This document shows, piece after piece, positions 10,553 to 19,416 of a stretch of 64,000 nucleotides of DNA. Made by a program: the position numbers and the translations under genes. The notes below the pieces were generated by a model. It was not told the origin of the DNA. It did no database searches and was given only the letters and a program-made list of their open reading frames with translations. Each line of letters starts with the position of its first letter. Positions within the stretch are counted from its first letter, which is position 1. This DNA comes from Niveispirillum sp. (GTDB lineage Bacteria; Pseudomonadota; Alphaproteobacteria; Azospirillales; Azospirillaceae). The stretch is taken from NCBI RefSeq assembly GCF_017996735.1, contig NZ_JAGOGJ010000012.1, forward strand, positions 1 to 64,000. The letters run 5' to 3'.

Positions 10553-11878
10553 TCAGCGCGGCGCCCAGCCACCCGCCTTGACGGTCAGTTGTGGTAAGGC
10601 CGCAATGACATCGGCCCAGGACACATATTTGAAGTTGGTGGCCTCCGGTTCCCCGCTCATGCCGTTCAGGTCGTCGTTATAGCCGTCCTGCACAATCAGC
10701 AGGCCCTGCGGATATCCGGGCAGGGGGATCGATACCAGTTCGGCGCCGTCGCATTCCTGGCCGGCATCGATGGGGCCGTTGGCGGTCAGCTTGAAGCTGC
10801 CCAGATAGCGGTTGTCACCGCCGCGTTCGAAGATAGCGAAACTGTCATCCAGGCCGGCGGCGTCCGGGGCCTTCACATCGCCATGGGCGTCGCCCTGGCT
10901 GGACGCGATCAGATAGCCGGTGCCGTCCGCGCCGCGATACAGCGCCAGCCCTTCGACATCGCGCGCCACCTTGCTGTCTGGATTGTTGAACGGGCTTTTC
11001 ACCGATCCGCGCGTTTCATAGAAGGGCTTGGCGTCGGCCGTGCCGGTGGTCAGGTTCACGCGCCACAGGCCCACATCCTCCTGACCTGCGAACAGGATGC
11101 CCGTGACCTCATCCACCACCAGCCCCTCGAATTGCGGCTGCCAGTCCAGGGCGGGATCATCCTCGTTCTCGGTGGTCAGGTTCTGGCCCTTATGGGTGGT
11201 GGGGAAATCCCAGTGGCGGGTGCGTTCATGCCCGACGGTGCCGTCGGGCTTCACCACCAGCCGTTGTTCGGCCAGCCGCGCCGCGTTGCGCTGCGCCACC
11301 ACGGCCCGCACCTCGCCCGTCGCCTTGTCCTGCCACAGGGTCAGGCCATAGGCGCTGGCCTGATCGGTCACGGGATTGTCGATCTCCGCCTTGCCATCGG
11401 GTGACAGGCGCGTGGGGAAGACCTGGCCCTGGCTCGGGTCGCTGATATCGGTCAGGGGCGCCGTCGGGTTGGCGGGATCAATGGCCCAGACCATCAGCCG
11501 GTCGCGGCCCCGATCACTGGCCACCGCGATATCGATGCTGGTGCCGTCGGGACGCTTCAGCCCATAGGCCACATCGACATTGTTATAGCGGCCATCAGGC
11601 TGGGCATCGATGCGCTGCACCAGCTTGCCCTGAAGATCATAGACCCGCAGGCCCGATCCCTTCACCGCCGTGATCACCAGGCTTTTGCCCGGGTCCGTGG
11701 GGTGCAGCCAGAAGGACGGATCGTCGGCGTCGCCCTTGGCCGCACTGTCCGGCAGGCCCGGCGCGGTTTCGGCGACGGGCTTCACCAGGGCAAGGCTGGC
11801 TGTCGGCACGGGCGCGGCCGGTTCCTTGCCACAGGCGGCAAGCGTCAGGAACAGGGCGAGCGGGATCAGGGGACGCAT
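10553..11878 (-). CDS. Beta-propeller phytase, lipoprotein
   Basis: A 441-residue 3-phytase of the beta-propeller (alkaline, calcium-dependent) class, which releases phosphate from phytate outside the cytoplasm. The N-terminus is a lipoprotein signal with lipobox LAAC (Cys16), so it should be membrane-anchored. Family landmarks are DADDPSFWLHP at about residue 50, YNNVDVAYG, and FEGLVVDEVTGILFAGQEDVG; the early DDP and DNVD-like acidic residues line the calcium/phosphate site in known structures. It follows the STN-type TonB receptor on the same strand, 179 bp apart with a palindromic element between. The pair suggests surface capture of phytate or a metal-phytate complex, with hydrolysis by the phytase. 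Confidence 0.92.
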   Translation of the reverse strand: MRPLIPLALFLTLAACGKEPAAPVPTASLALVKPVAETAPGLPDSAAKGDADDPSFWLHPTDPGKSLVITAVKGSGLRVYDLQGKLVQRIDAQPDGRYNNVDVAYGLKRPDGTSIDIAVASDRGRDRLMVWAIDPANPTAPLTDISDPSQGQVFPTRLSPDGKAEIDNPVTDQASAYGLTLWQDKATGEVRAVVAQRNAARLAEQRLVVKPDGTVGHERTRHWDFPTTHKGQNLTTENEDDPALDWQPQFEGLVVDEVTGILFAGQEDVGLWRVNLTTGTADAKPFYETRGSVKSPFNNPDSKVARDVEGLALYRGADGTGYLIASSQGDAHGDVKAPDAAGLDDSFAIFERGGDNRYLGSFKLTANGPIDAGQECDGAELVSIPLPGYPQGLLIVQDGYNDDLNGMSGEPEATNFKYVSWADVIAALPQLTVKAGGWAPR

Positions 11879-11905
11879 GGGCTTCCTTTCACGGGGGGTG
11901 TGGTT

Positions 11906-12040
11906 CCCTCACCCTCCCATCGGCTGTTGCCGACGGGCCCCTCCCTCTCCCGCAAGCGGGCGAGGGACGAAATCTCCACCCCTCGCCCACGAACGTGGGA
12001 GAGGGAGGGGCCCAGGCCGCAAGGCCTGGGAGGGTGAGGG
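11906..12040. repeat. CCCTCACCCTCCCA cloverleaf element, copy 1
   Basis: A 135-bp palindromic element bounded by CCCTCACCCTCCCA and its complement TGGGAGGGTGAGGG. Inside are conserved inverted blocks (GGGCCCCTCCCTCTCCC with its complement, and GGGCGAGGG with CCCTCGCCC) separated by short variable stem-loops such as TCGGCTGTTGCCGA and AGGCCGCAAGGCCT. A second copy is at 23180-23362. It separates the TonB receptor from the phytase in one operon and would fold strongly in the mRNA. Confidence 0.85.
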
Positions 12041-12057
12041 AACGACAGATCAAAAAC

Positions 12058-14583
12058 TCAGAAGGTCGCGCGCAGGGTCACCTGGAACAGGCGGCCGGAC
12101 TGCTCGCTTTCGCGCTCGCTCTCCTTCACATCACCGGCGCGGTGGGCATCGACGATGTCGGCCACGCTGTCGCCGTCGAAGGTCACAAACCCTTCCTTCT
12201 TCTTGCGGTTCAGCAGGTTGGAGGCGGAAAAGCGCAGCACGAACCGGTCGGCAAAGCGCTTTTCGACAAAGGCCTCCAGATCCTTGCCATAGGAAAGATC
12301 GACCTCTTCATCCAGCGACACTTCCTTGGCCTTCGACCGGCCGGACAGCGAGGCGCCGAAACTGGCATCCAGGCTTTGCACCGTCTGGATGAAGCCCAGA
12401 TTATAGACATGGTGCGGCTGGTTGTTGAACCGGCGCCTGGTGCCCAGCACGGGATCGCGCATCGAACTGTCCAGCCAGGTGTAATTGGCAAACAGGCCCG
12501 TATCGGGCAGGCCGGCAAAGTCCAGCGGGGTGGAGAAATCGATCTCCACGCCCCAGCTCTGGCCCTTGCCGGCGTTGCGCGCCTCATAGACATTGCCGCC
12601 GGCCTCGGCCTCTTCGCCGGTATTGTACAGTTCGATCAAATCCTTGATATCGCGGTAGAAAAAGTTGGCGCCGATGATGCCGCGCCGGCCCAGTTGCCGC
12701 TCGTACCCGACATCGATACCCCAGGCGCGTTCATTGGCCAGCAGCGGGTTGCCGATCAGTTCATCCTCGTCCGCCGGCTCCTCCTCCTGGCGATAGGGGC
12801 TGATCAGGTCGTAATCGGGGCGGCGGACCGTGCGGGCGACGGAGAACAGGAACCGGTCGGCCTCTGTCGCCTGAAACCGCAGATGGGCGGACGGGTTGAA
12901 GGCCTCGCTGTCATAATCGGCGCGGCCCTCCTCGCTGTTCACCTCGCGCCGCGTGATCTCGTACCGCGCGCCGGCATCCAGGGTCAGACGCTCACTGAGG
13001 TCGAAGGAAAAGCGCACATAGGGGTCATAGCGCTGTTCCTTGATGGTGAAGATGGCGCCGGGGGCCGTTTCCTCTTCCCACTCCCCATCATCCAGTTCGA
13101 AGGTGCGGTTGGCGGTGTCACGCTTCTTGTGCAGCAGGTCGATGCCGGCCTTGGTCTCCACCATGCCCTGGCTGAACTTGTAATAGACGGTACCCGACAG
13201 TTCATCGTCGGTCGTGTCCAGCGTCTCACGCTCCACCAGTTCGGCCTCATCGACCGTATCGCCCTCATCCACCTCGGTCTTGCTGTCCTCACGATAGCCG
13301 GACCAGCCGGCATCCAGGCCCAGTTCGCCGATGGACAGCGGGTGGGTGAAGGCCGCCGACAGGGCGTAGGTCTGCTGGCCGATGCGTTCGCGCTGCACTT
13401 CCACCTCCTCCTGTTCCAGCGTGGCCGGGCTGTCGCCCTCGAACGTGACGGAGAGTTCGTCCTCGTCGCGGTTGGTATCCACGACCAGGCCGGTCAGGCG
13501 GATGGACCCTTCGCCCAGCCGCGTCACCAGCTCGCCATTGGCGGAGATGTCGACGCCGTCACGGGTGTCATCCTGCAATTCCCTTCCTGTATATTCGCTG
13601 AACGAACCATCATAGAAATCGGTGACCTTCTTCTTGGGGTTGCGCCGTCCCTGATAATTGATGGCGGCCCAGTAGGAGGTCTCGTCCAGGCTGTCGGCAT
13701 AGGCGACGGCGAAGGAGGGGCGGACCTTGCCATCCTTGTTGATCAGGGCGCCGGCCTTGGCGAACCCGCCCTCGAACGCCTCGCTCTCCTTGGTCACGAC
13801 ATTCAGGGTGCCGGCCACGCCTTCGGACGGCTGGTCGGCACGCGGGGCGCGCACGATCTCCACCCGCTCCACCAGTTCGGCGGGGATCCGGTCCACGAAG
13901 AAGGAACGGTCGGCCTCTCCGCCCGGCGGGCGGCGGCCATTGATCAGGACCTGGGTGTAACCGGGCGGCAGGCCGCGCATCTGCACCGCGTCATATTCCA
14001 GGACGTCGGCCGCGAAGGTGACGCCCGGCACCCGCTTCATCATCTCGCCCACCGACACCGGCTCGAACCGCTGGAAATATTCCAGATCGTAGGACAGGAC
14101 CGGGTTCGGATCGGCGGTACGGTTGCGGTAGAAGATCTGACCCGTGACGATGATCTCCTCCACCTTCTGCGGCTCCGTCTGTTCCGGGGCGGCGACGGGG
14201 GCGGCGGCAGCGGCACGGGCGGGCTGCGGGCGGCTGGCCGGCGGTGCGGCGGCGGCCGTACGGGTGGCCAGCGTCACCGACCCGTCGGCCCCCACCTCCG
14301 CCGACAGGCCCGTGCCGGCCAGCAGGGCCGTCAGCGCGGCGTCGAAACCGGCGGCGGCGGTGACAGGGGCCGACCGCTTGCCCGCCACCTGTGCCGGGGT
14401 GAACAGGATATTGCGCCCATAATGCCGGCCAAGCGCCACCAGCGCCTCACCCAGATCGCGCGGCGCCAGGGTGAAGGCGGCGGGCGACGCCGCCACCGGC
14501 TGGGCCTGGGCCAGGGCCGGGCCGGGCACAAAGGACAGGATCGCCAGGGCGGAAACGCCAAGGGCCAGGGAACGCAGGGACAT
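12058..14583 (-). CDS. TonB-dependent receptor with N-terminal STN signalling domain
   Basis: An 841-residue outer-membrane receptor. A signal peptide ends at about residue 25 (PGPALAQAQ). Next is an STN (secretin/TonB short N-terminal) domain at about residues 35-105, LAPRDLGEALVALGRHYGRN to the LATRT strand, which in FecA-type transducers contacts the FecR anti-sigma factor. After an Ala/Pro linker, a TonB box-like VEEIIVTG, the plug domain (about 150-260, MMKRVPGV, MRGLPPGYTQVLINGRRPPG) and the beta-barrel follow, ending in the expected C-terminal Phe (RATF). The phytase lies downstream, and a FecI/FecR pair lies upstream on the same strand beyond an inserted RTX gene. A phosphate- or phytate-related ligand is inferred from context only. 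Confidence 0.92.
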   Translation of the reverse strand: MSLRSLALGVSALAILSFVPGPALAQAQPVAASPAAFTLAPRDLGEALVALGRHYGRNILFTPAQVAGKRSAPVTAAAGFDAALTALLAGTGLSAEVGADGSVTLATRTAAAAPPASRPQPARAAAAAPVAAPEQTEPQKVEEIIVTGQIFYRNRTADPNPVLSYDLEYFQRFEPVSVGEMMKRVPGVTFAADVLEYDAVQMRGLPPGYTQVLINGRRPPGGEADRSFFVDRIPAELVERVEIVRAPRADQPSEGVAGTLNVVTKESEAFEGGFAKAGALINKDGKVRPSFAVAYADSLDETSYWAAINYQGRRNPKKKVTDFYDGSFSEYTGRELQDDTRDGVDISANGELVTRLGEGSIRLTGLVVDTNRDEDELSVTFEGDSPATLEQEEVEVQRERIGQQTYALSAAFTHPLSIGELGLDAGWSGYREDSKTEVDEGDTVDEAELVERETLDTTDDELSGTVYYKFSQGMVETKAGIDLLHKKRDTANRTFELDDGEWEEETAPGAIFTIKEQRYDPYVRFSFDLSERLTLDAGARYEITRREVNSEEGRADYDSEAFNPSAHLRFQATEADRFLFSVARTVRRPDYDLISPYRQEEEPADEDELIGNPLLANERAWGIDVGYERQLGRRGIIGANFFYRDIKDLIELYNTGEEAEAGGNVYEARNAGKGQSWGVEIDFSTPLDFAGLPDTGLFANYTWLDSSMRDPVLGTRRRFNNQPHHVYNLGFIQTVQSLDASFGASLSGRSKAKEVSLDEEVDLSYGKDLEAFVEKRFADRFVLRFSASNLLNRKKKEGFVTFDGDSVADIVDAHRAGDVKESERESEQSGRLFQVTLRATF

Positions 14584-14961
14584 GATCGGAACTCTCCCGT
14601 GGGACAGCCGGGCATCGCCGGCATGGACAACGGGATAGACGCAAGCGCACAGCGGTTTCCGGGCCGATGCGGAACTTTCATCCGGGCGTCATGGAAGTGT
14701 CATGGGGATGGCCCCTCATGGGTAAACGTACCAACCGCCCGCACGACATCGAACAGACCAAATGCGTCACTGACAGGCGGGGATTGGCACGGCCAATGAT
14801 AACCCCGGACATGCAGGTCGGCACGCGATAATAATAACGCCTATACACCCCTAAATGGCAGATAGTCACCCTCATGGCGTAATCTGCATGGGGTATGCAA
14901 CAAAAATAAGTCATAATTATCTCTGAACATTGTCTTTAAACTGATTCGTAGTGGAGGTCCT
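14584..14961. other. Divergent promoter region between TonB receptor and RTX gene
   Basis: The half next to the receptor is GC-rich. From about 14820 the sequence becomes strongly AT-rich (AATAATAACG, CATAATTATC) up to the RTX ribosome site GGAGG at 14953, marking a compositional boundary. The RTX promoter is probably in 14880-14940, but I cannot assign boxes with confidence. No gene is evident. Confidence 0.5.
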
Positions 14962-17900
14962 ATGGCTGGAATCCAAATTTCCCCACAAGCGCAATCTTTG
15001 ATCAGTAACATTGGCTACCGGCTGCAATCGCAAACGCCGACATATGTACACGGCCAAACAGAGTTTGACGTGTATCAGGACTTATTCGCAAACAATAAAA
15101 TCGACCCGGCGACGTGGACCGCATTTAGCGGGGTTACCACGGACATGTGGGCGAAAGCGATGGACAGATTTGACCCTGAACCTACAGCAGAGAAGCTTTT
15201 CCCCAACAGGGCGAATGATCCATACCACATACAGGCGGTCAACGTTGTCGCGGCGATCACCGGGATGTCACCATCGGAGGTGTCGAGGCTAAATCCAGGC
15301 TTGGGATATAGCGGCGCAGAGGGAACAGGAAAACCCCTGTTCAGGACGGACGATCCCAACCTCGCCAAAGGAACAATCCTACACGATGTCACATCGACGC
15401 TGATGCTTGCTCTTAAGAAAATCGCCGGGGAGCCCGGCGCGAGCCAGGAAATCGTCGAAGCCGTCAAAACTTATGATCTGAATGACCAGCTATATTATAC
15501 GTCCGACATTGTTGGAAGCGCCGTCGTCATGGGCGCCGAGGCTATGGCACAGAGTATATATGACCATTTTATTCCAGAAGACGAAAAGATTTTCAATTTT
15601 CTGGGAAGTTTGGCACCAGATCAAACGCTAACAGAATATACAAATATGAATAAAGACGGTAGTATTTTCTATAAAAGTGTTACAAATCTTGGCGATGCCG
15701 GGGGTAATTTGGCATCTACACTTGCGCAATATTATGGAAGAAAGGATAAGGCGATCGCCATCGTTGGCGAAGCTTTTGCAAAAACCATCGGAAACAACCT
15801 CGGTGACACTATTGTTTTTGAGGTCGAAGGCGTGCGCTTACCGGATGGTCTGTTTGGACAGCAACTGGTGGGTAATATCGCCCGTAGCGCTGCTTCCTTT
15901 GCGAGCCAGTCGCTGGCCACGTCACTCAATGAACTGCTTGATGTTGAATCACCTCTTGGCCAGCTCGTAACAAGCTCGCTAAGCTCTGCCGTTACCAATG
16001 TGTTCATTGACGAGGGTATCGACGAGCTTGCGGGCAGCTTGGGAATAAATCCAACACTAGCAAAAGAGATATTTGGCATACAAAAACAGAATCTTTATTT
16101 CTCGGATCAAGTTTTATCTGGTCAAATTACCAATAATTTTCTATCCGGTCTCGGTGGTCTGGTTTCAAGCCAGCTATTTTCCTATCTCGATCAGCAATGG
16201 ACCGCCTTTAACCTTTCGAACATCGGGTCATCTGTCGGCGGGTTTATCGGTAGTTACTTTGCTCCCGGCATCGGGACTTTTATAGGCCAGGTCGTGGGTG
16301 GCATCGTTTTTGACATTTTCGACGGTGAGCCGAGGTCGTTCCATCAGGTGCGGTGGGATGGACCCAACAAGACGTTCGTATCCGAGTTTGTGTTCGCACG
16401 CGACGACGGACAGGTCCAGACATCGAAGAATCTCGCGGAATCTGCACTCGGGTCGATCCAGTTGGCGGCGGCAATCATCGGCGGTGAGGTGAAGTCGATA
16501 GCGACATTCGAGTATGGGCACTATGAGGATGAACTCGTCTACTCCCGTGACGGAAGCCGGGTGTTCTTTGCGGACGGCGCCAAGATGCTGGATGCCGGGG
16601 TGATGGCGCAACTGCGGACACTAAGCATCGAGGGCGGCAATGAGTATGCGAAATACCTGATTGCACAAGCGTCGTATAAGCCCAATCTATCGCAGTTTTT
16701 CCAGGATCTCGGCGTCGCTGATATCTACAACATCCACAAAGCGGATCCGTTCCTGTTCGGCATGCAGATGGTGAACCTGGCGGATCGCGATGCTCGGCGG
16801 TTCGTTCTCGCCGATTGGTCTAAAACGTTAACTGCAGCACATACGCTTGGTCTTCATACGGCGCCGTTCAATGATGGCAGCGAATTCATGGCGCGTACCG
16901 ATGGAAACCGAGAGCTTAGTGGCGGGGGCGGGAACGACTTCCTTTTCATCGACGGCGGTTCAGGGGATGTGAATGGTGGGGACGGCGACGATATTTTGAT
17001 GAGCGAGGAGATTATCCTCTCTAATTCTGCCCGCACCGTCCTCCAGGGAGGGGCAGGAACCGATCGCTTCATTGGAAATTTCAGCAATTACTTGAAAGGC
17101 GCGGGAGATACGACCACAGTCGGGATCGATATAAGCAGCTCCTCCCTTAACCTGGCAGGGGAGCTGAAGGCCTATTTCTTCAACATTGAGCAGTTCTCAA
17201 TTACCGGCACGCGCTATGACGACACGTTCGACTTTCGTGCTGCATGGTTGTCCCTCGACGGGGGCGCGGGGATCGATAGGGTCAACATCGACTTGGTGGA
17301 CGCAACAACAGATATCAAGTTCGACTTGGCCAATAGCGCACGCCAGCTCCAGTATGGGACCTCGACCATCAGCAATATAGAGCGTGTCAAAGACATCCGC
17401 ACAGGCAGTGGAAACGATGTTATCGCCGTCACCGCTGCGATCCTTGATGACGGGAACAAGAATGTCTTCGATGGCAGGGCCGGCACCGACCGCTTCATCG
17501 GCGATTTCAGCGGTTATGTGAAAACAGACGGCGCGGCCGGTGGGGTCGACATAGACGGCTTGACCATTGACTTGGCCGGAATGTTGGACGCCTATCTCTT
17601 TGGCATTGAGCAGTTCTTGATTACCGGCACGCGCTATGACGACACGTTCGACTTTACGGCGGCGTGGTTGTCCCTCGACGGGGGCGCGGGGATCGATAGG
17701 GTCAACATCGACTTGGTGGACGCAACAACGGATATCAAGTTCGACCTGGCCAATAGCGCACACCAGCTCCAGCACGGCACTGCGATCATCAGCAATATCG
17801 AGCGCATCAAAGACATCCGGACAGGCAGTGGAAACGATGTTATCGCCGTCACGGCAGCAATCCTTGATGACGGGTACAAGAATGTCTTCGATGGCAGGGC

Positions 17901-19350
17901 TGGAACCGACCGCTTCATCGGCGATTTCAGCGGTTATGTGAAAACGGACGACGCGGTCGGTGGGGTGGACATAGACGGCTTGACCATTGACTTGGCCGGG
18001 GCGTGGGACGCCTATCTCTTTGGCATTGAGCAGTTCTTGATCACCGGCACGCGCTATGACGACACGTTCGACTTTACGGCGGCATGGTTGTCCCTCGACG
18101 GGGGCGCGGGGATCGATAGGGTCAACATCGACTTGGTGGACGCAACAACGGATATCAAGTTCGACTTGGCCAATAGCGCATACCAGCTCCAGCACGGCAC
18201 GGCGACCATCAGCAATATCGAGCGCATCAAAGACATCCGGACAGGCAGTGGAAACGATGTTATCGCCGTCACGGCAGCAATCCTTGATGACGGGTACAAG
18301 AATGTCTTCGATGGCAGGGCCGGCACGGACCGCTTCATCGGCGATTTCAGCGGTTATGTGAAAACGGGCGACGCCAGCGCTGGGATTGACCTACGGGGCT
18401 CGACCATTAATTTGGCGGGGGAGCTGGATGCCTATTACTTTGACTTCGAGCAGTTCTTGATCACCGGCACACGTTATGACGACTATCTGGCTACCGGCGA
18501 TGGTGACGATACGCTTCTGGGTGGGGATGGCAGCGATAAGATTTACGGACAAGGCGGCAATGATAGCCTGGAAGGCGGGCTTGGCAATGACACCCTGGGT
18601 GGCGCGAGCGGTGATGACACGCTGGTTGGAGGCGACGGCACCGATACCGCCATATTCGCTCAATCACGCAACGCCTATCATGTGACGCATCAAGGTGATG
18701 ACCTGATTTTGCGCCATGTGGCCAGCGGTGAGATCGACACGCTCCGGTCTATCGAGATACTGACTTTCGCCGGGGACACGATTGCAGCCGGTACGGGGCT
18801 GCGTGATGCAACCTCCCAGATGTTGCTGGGTGGCCGGATCCTGGATCCTGTCCGTGCCGATGGCAGCTTCGGCCTGCAGTGGATCCTGACAGCCGGCGCC
18901 GATGGCGAAGTGATCATTGGAACGCATGGCAACGACCTGATCAATGCGATGGGTGGCAGCGACGCCATCGACGGCGGAATGGGCGACGATATTCTGGATG
19001 GAGGCACCGGTTCCAACTTCATCACCGGTGGCGCCGGCATCGACCGATTCTTTGTCGATGGCCGGGGTACCAATGGCGCAATGCAGAATGTCGTCTGGAG
19101 TACCATCACCGACTTTCAGACTGGCGCGGGAGAAAGCATCACAATCTGGGGATGGATTGCTGGTACAAGCCGCGTCGTAGCCCAGAGCAATAGTGGCGGC
19201 GCTGAGGGTTTCCAAGGTGCGACCTGGCACATGGATCTGGATGGGGATGGAACCATCGACGCGTCGACCACGCTGGCCGGTCGCAAGATAGAGGAAATCG
19301 CTTTCACGCCCGGTATTATCGGAAACGAGGGCTATATCCTGCTGGGTTGA
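14962..19350 (+). CDS. Large RTX-type secreted protein with 140-residue tandem repeats
   Basis: A 1462-residue protein with no signal peptide, predicted to leave by type I secretion. Residues 1-640 form a unique N-terminal region I do not recognise; it includes a glycine-rich hydrophobic stretch (SVGGFIGSYFAPGIGTFIGQ) around residues 420-450 that could insert in or pair with a membrane. A short RTX block follows (SGGGGNDFLFIDGGSGD), then 3.4 copies of a 140-residue unit (about 695-1170), then a second RTX block (GGDGSDKIYGQGGNDSLEGG) and a C-terminal region ending EGYILLG. The ATG has an ideal GGAGG. The first half is clearly AT-richer than the flanks. It lies between an anti-sigma gene and its probable receptor on the other strand, which suggests insertion by transfer. 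No exporter is nearby. Confidence 0.85.
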   Translation: MAGIQISPQAQSLISNIGYRLQSQTPTYVHGQTEFDVYQDLFANNKIDPATWTAFSGVTTDMWAKAMDRFDPEPTAEKLFPNRANDPYHIQAVNVVAAITGMSPSEVSRLNPGLGYSGAEGTGKPLFRTDDPNLAKGTILHDVTSTLMLALKKIAGEPGASQEIVEAVKTYDLNDQLYYTSDIVGSAVVMGAEAMAQSIYDHFIPEDEKIFNFLGSLAPDQTLTEYTNMNKDGSIFYKSVTNLGDAGGNLASTLAQYYGRKDKAIAIVGEAFAKTIGNNLGDTIVFEVEGVRLPDGLFGQQLVGNIARSAASFASQSLATSLNELLDVESPLGQLVTSSLSSAVTNVFIDEGIDELAGSLGINPTLAKEIFGIQKQNLYFSDQVLSGQITNNFLSGLGGLVSSQLFSYLDQQWTAFNLSNIGSSVGGFIGSYFAPGIGTFIGQVVGGIVFDIFDGEPRSFHQVRWDGPNKTFVSEFVFARDDGQVQTSKNLAESALGSIQLAAAIIGGEVKSIATFEYGHYEDELVYSRDGSRVFFADGAKMLDAGVMAQLRTLSIEGGNEYAKYLIAQASYKPNLSQFFQDLGVADIYNIHKADPFLFGMQMVNLADRDARRFVLADWSKTLTAAHTLGLHTAPFNDGSEFMARTDGNRELSGGGGNDFLFIDGGSGDVNGGDGDDILMSEEIILSNSARTVLQGGAGTDRFIGNFSNYLKGAGDTTTVGIDISSSSLNLAGELKAYFFNIEQFSITGTRYDDTFDFRAAWLSLDGGAGIDRVNIDLVDATTDIKFDLANSARQLQYGTSTISNIERVKDIRTGSGNDVIAVTAAILDDGNKNVFDGRAGTDRFIGDFSGYVKTDGAAGGVDIDGLTIDLAGMLDAYLFGIEQFLITGTRYDDTFDFTAAWLSLDGGAGIDRVNIDLVDATTDIKFDLANSAHQLQHGTAIISNIERIKDIRTGSGNDVIAVTAAILDDGYKNVFDGRAGTDRFIGDFSGYVKTDDAVGGVDIDGLTIDLAGAWDAYLFGIEQFLITGTRYDDTFDFTAAWLSLDGGAGIDRVNIDLVDATTDIKFDLANSAYQLQHGTATISNIERIKDIRTGSGNDVIAVTAAILDDGYKNVFDGRAGTDRFIGDFSGYVKTGDASAGIDLRGSTINLAGELDAYYFDFEQFLITGTRYDDYLATGDGDDTLLGGDGSDKIYGQGGNDSLEGGLGNDTLGGASGDDTLVGGDGTDTAIFAQSRNAYHVTHQGDDLILRHVASGEIDTLRSIEILTFAGDTIAAGTGLRDATSQMLLGGRILDPVRADGSFGLQWILTAGADGEVIIGTHGNDLINAMGGSDAIDGGMGDDILDGGTGSNFITGGAGIDRFFVDGRGTNGAMQNVVWSTITDFQTGAGESITIWGWIAGTSRVVAQSNSGGAEGFQGATWHMDLDGDGTIDASTTLAGRKIEEIAFTPGIIGNEGYILLG
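17041..18480 (+). repeat. 420-bp tandem DNA repeat, 3.4 copies
   Basis: Units at 17041-17460, 17461-17880 and 17881-18300, with a partial unit at 18301-18480, keep an exact 420-bp period (140 codons). Units 2 and 3 differ at only about 16 positions by eye, unit 1 more. Each encodes GTDRFIGDFSGYVK, then ITGTRYDDTFDF, LDGGAGIDRVNIDLVDATTD and RTGSGNDVIAVTAAILDDG, an RTX-like beta-roll variant. The high identity implies recent amplification or gene conversion. Confidence 0.93.
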
Positions 19351-19416
19351 TCCGGCCGTCTGCCCTTAGCGCGTCACCTGCGGCACCCGTGCGGCGCTGT
19401 TCGCGTAACAGCCGCC

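Noticed and set aside
11995..14799. A 934-codon plus-strand frame opposite the TonB receptor.
   Set aside because: The minus-strand receptor is clear from signal peptide to C-terminal Phe. The plus frame is an antisense shadow caused by GC-rich third positions.
17041..18480. CRISPR-like or direct-repeat array.
   Set aside because: The units are 420 bp, contiguous and in frame within a coding region, so this is a protein repeat and not a spacer array.
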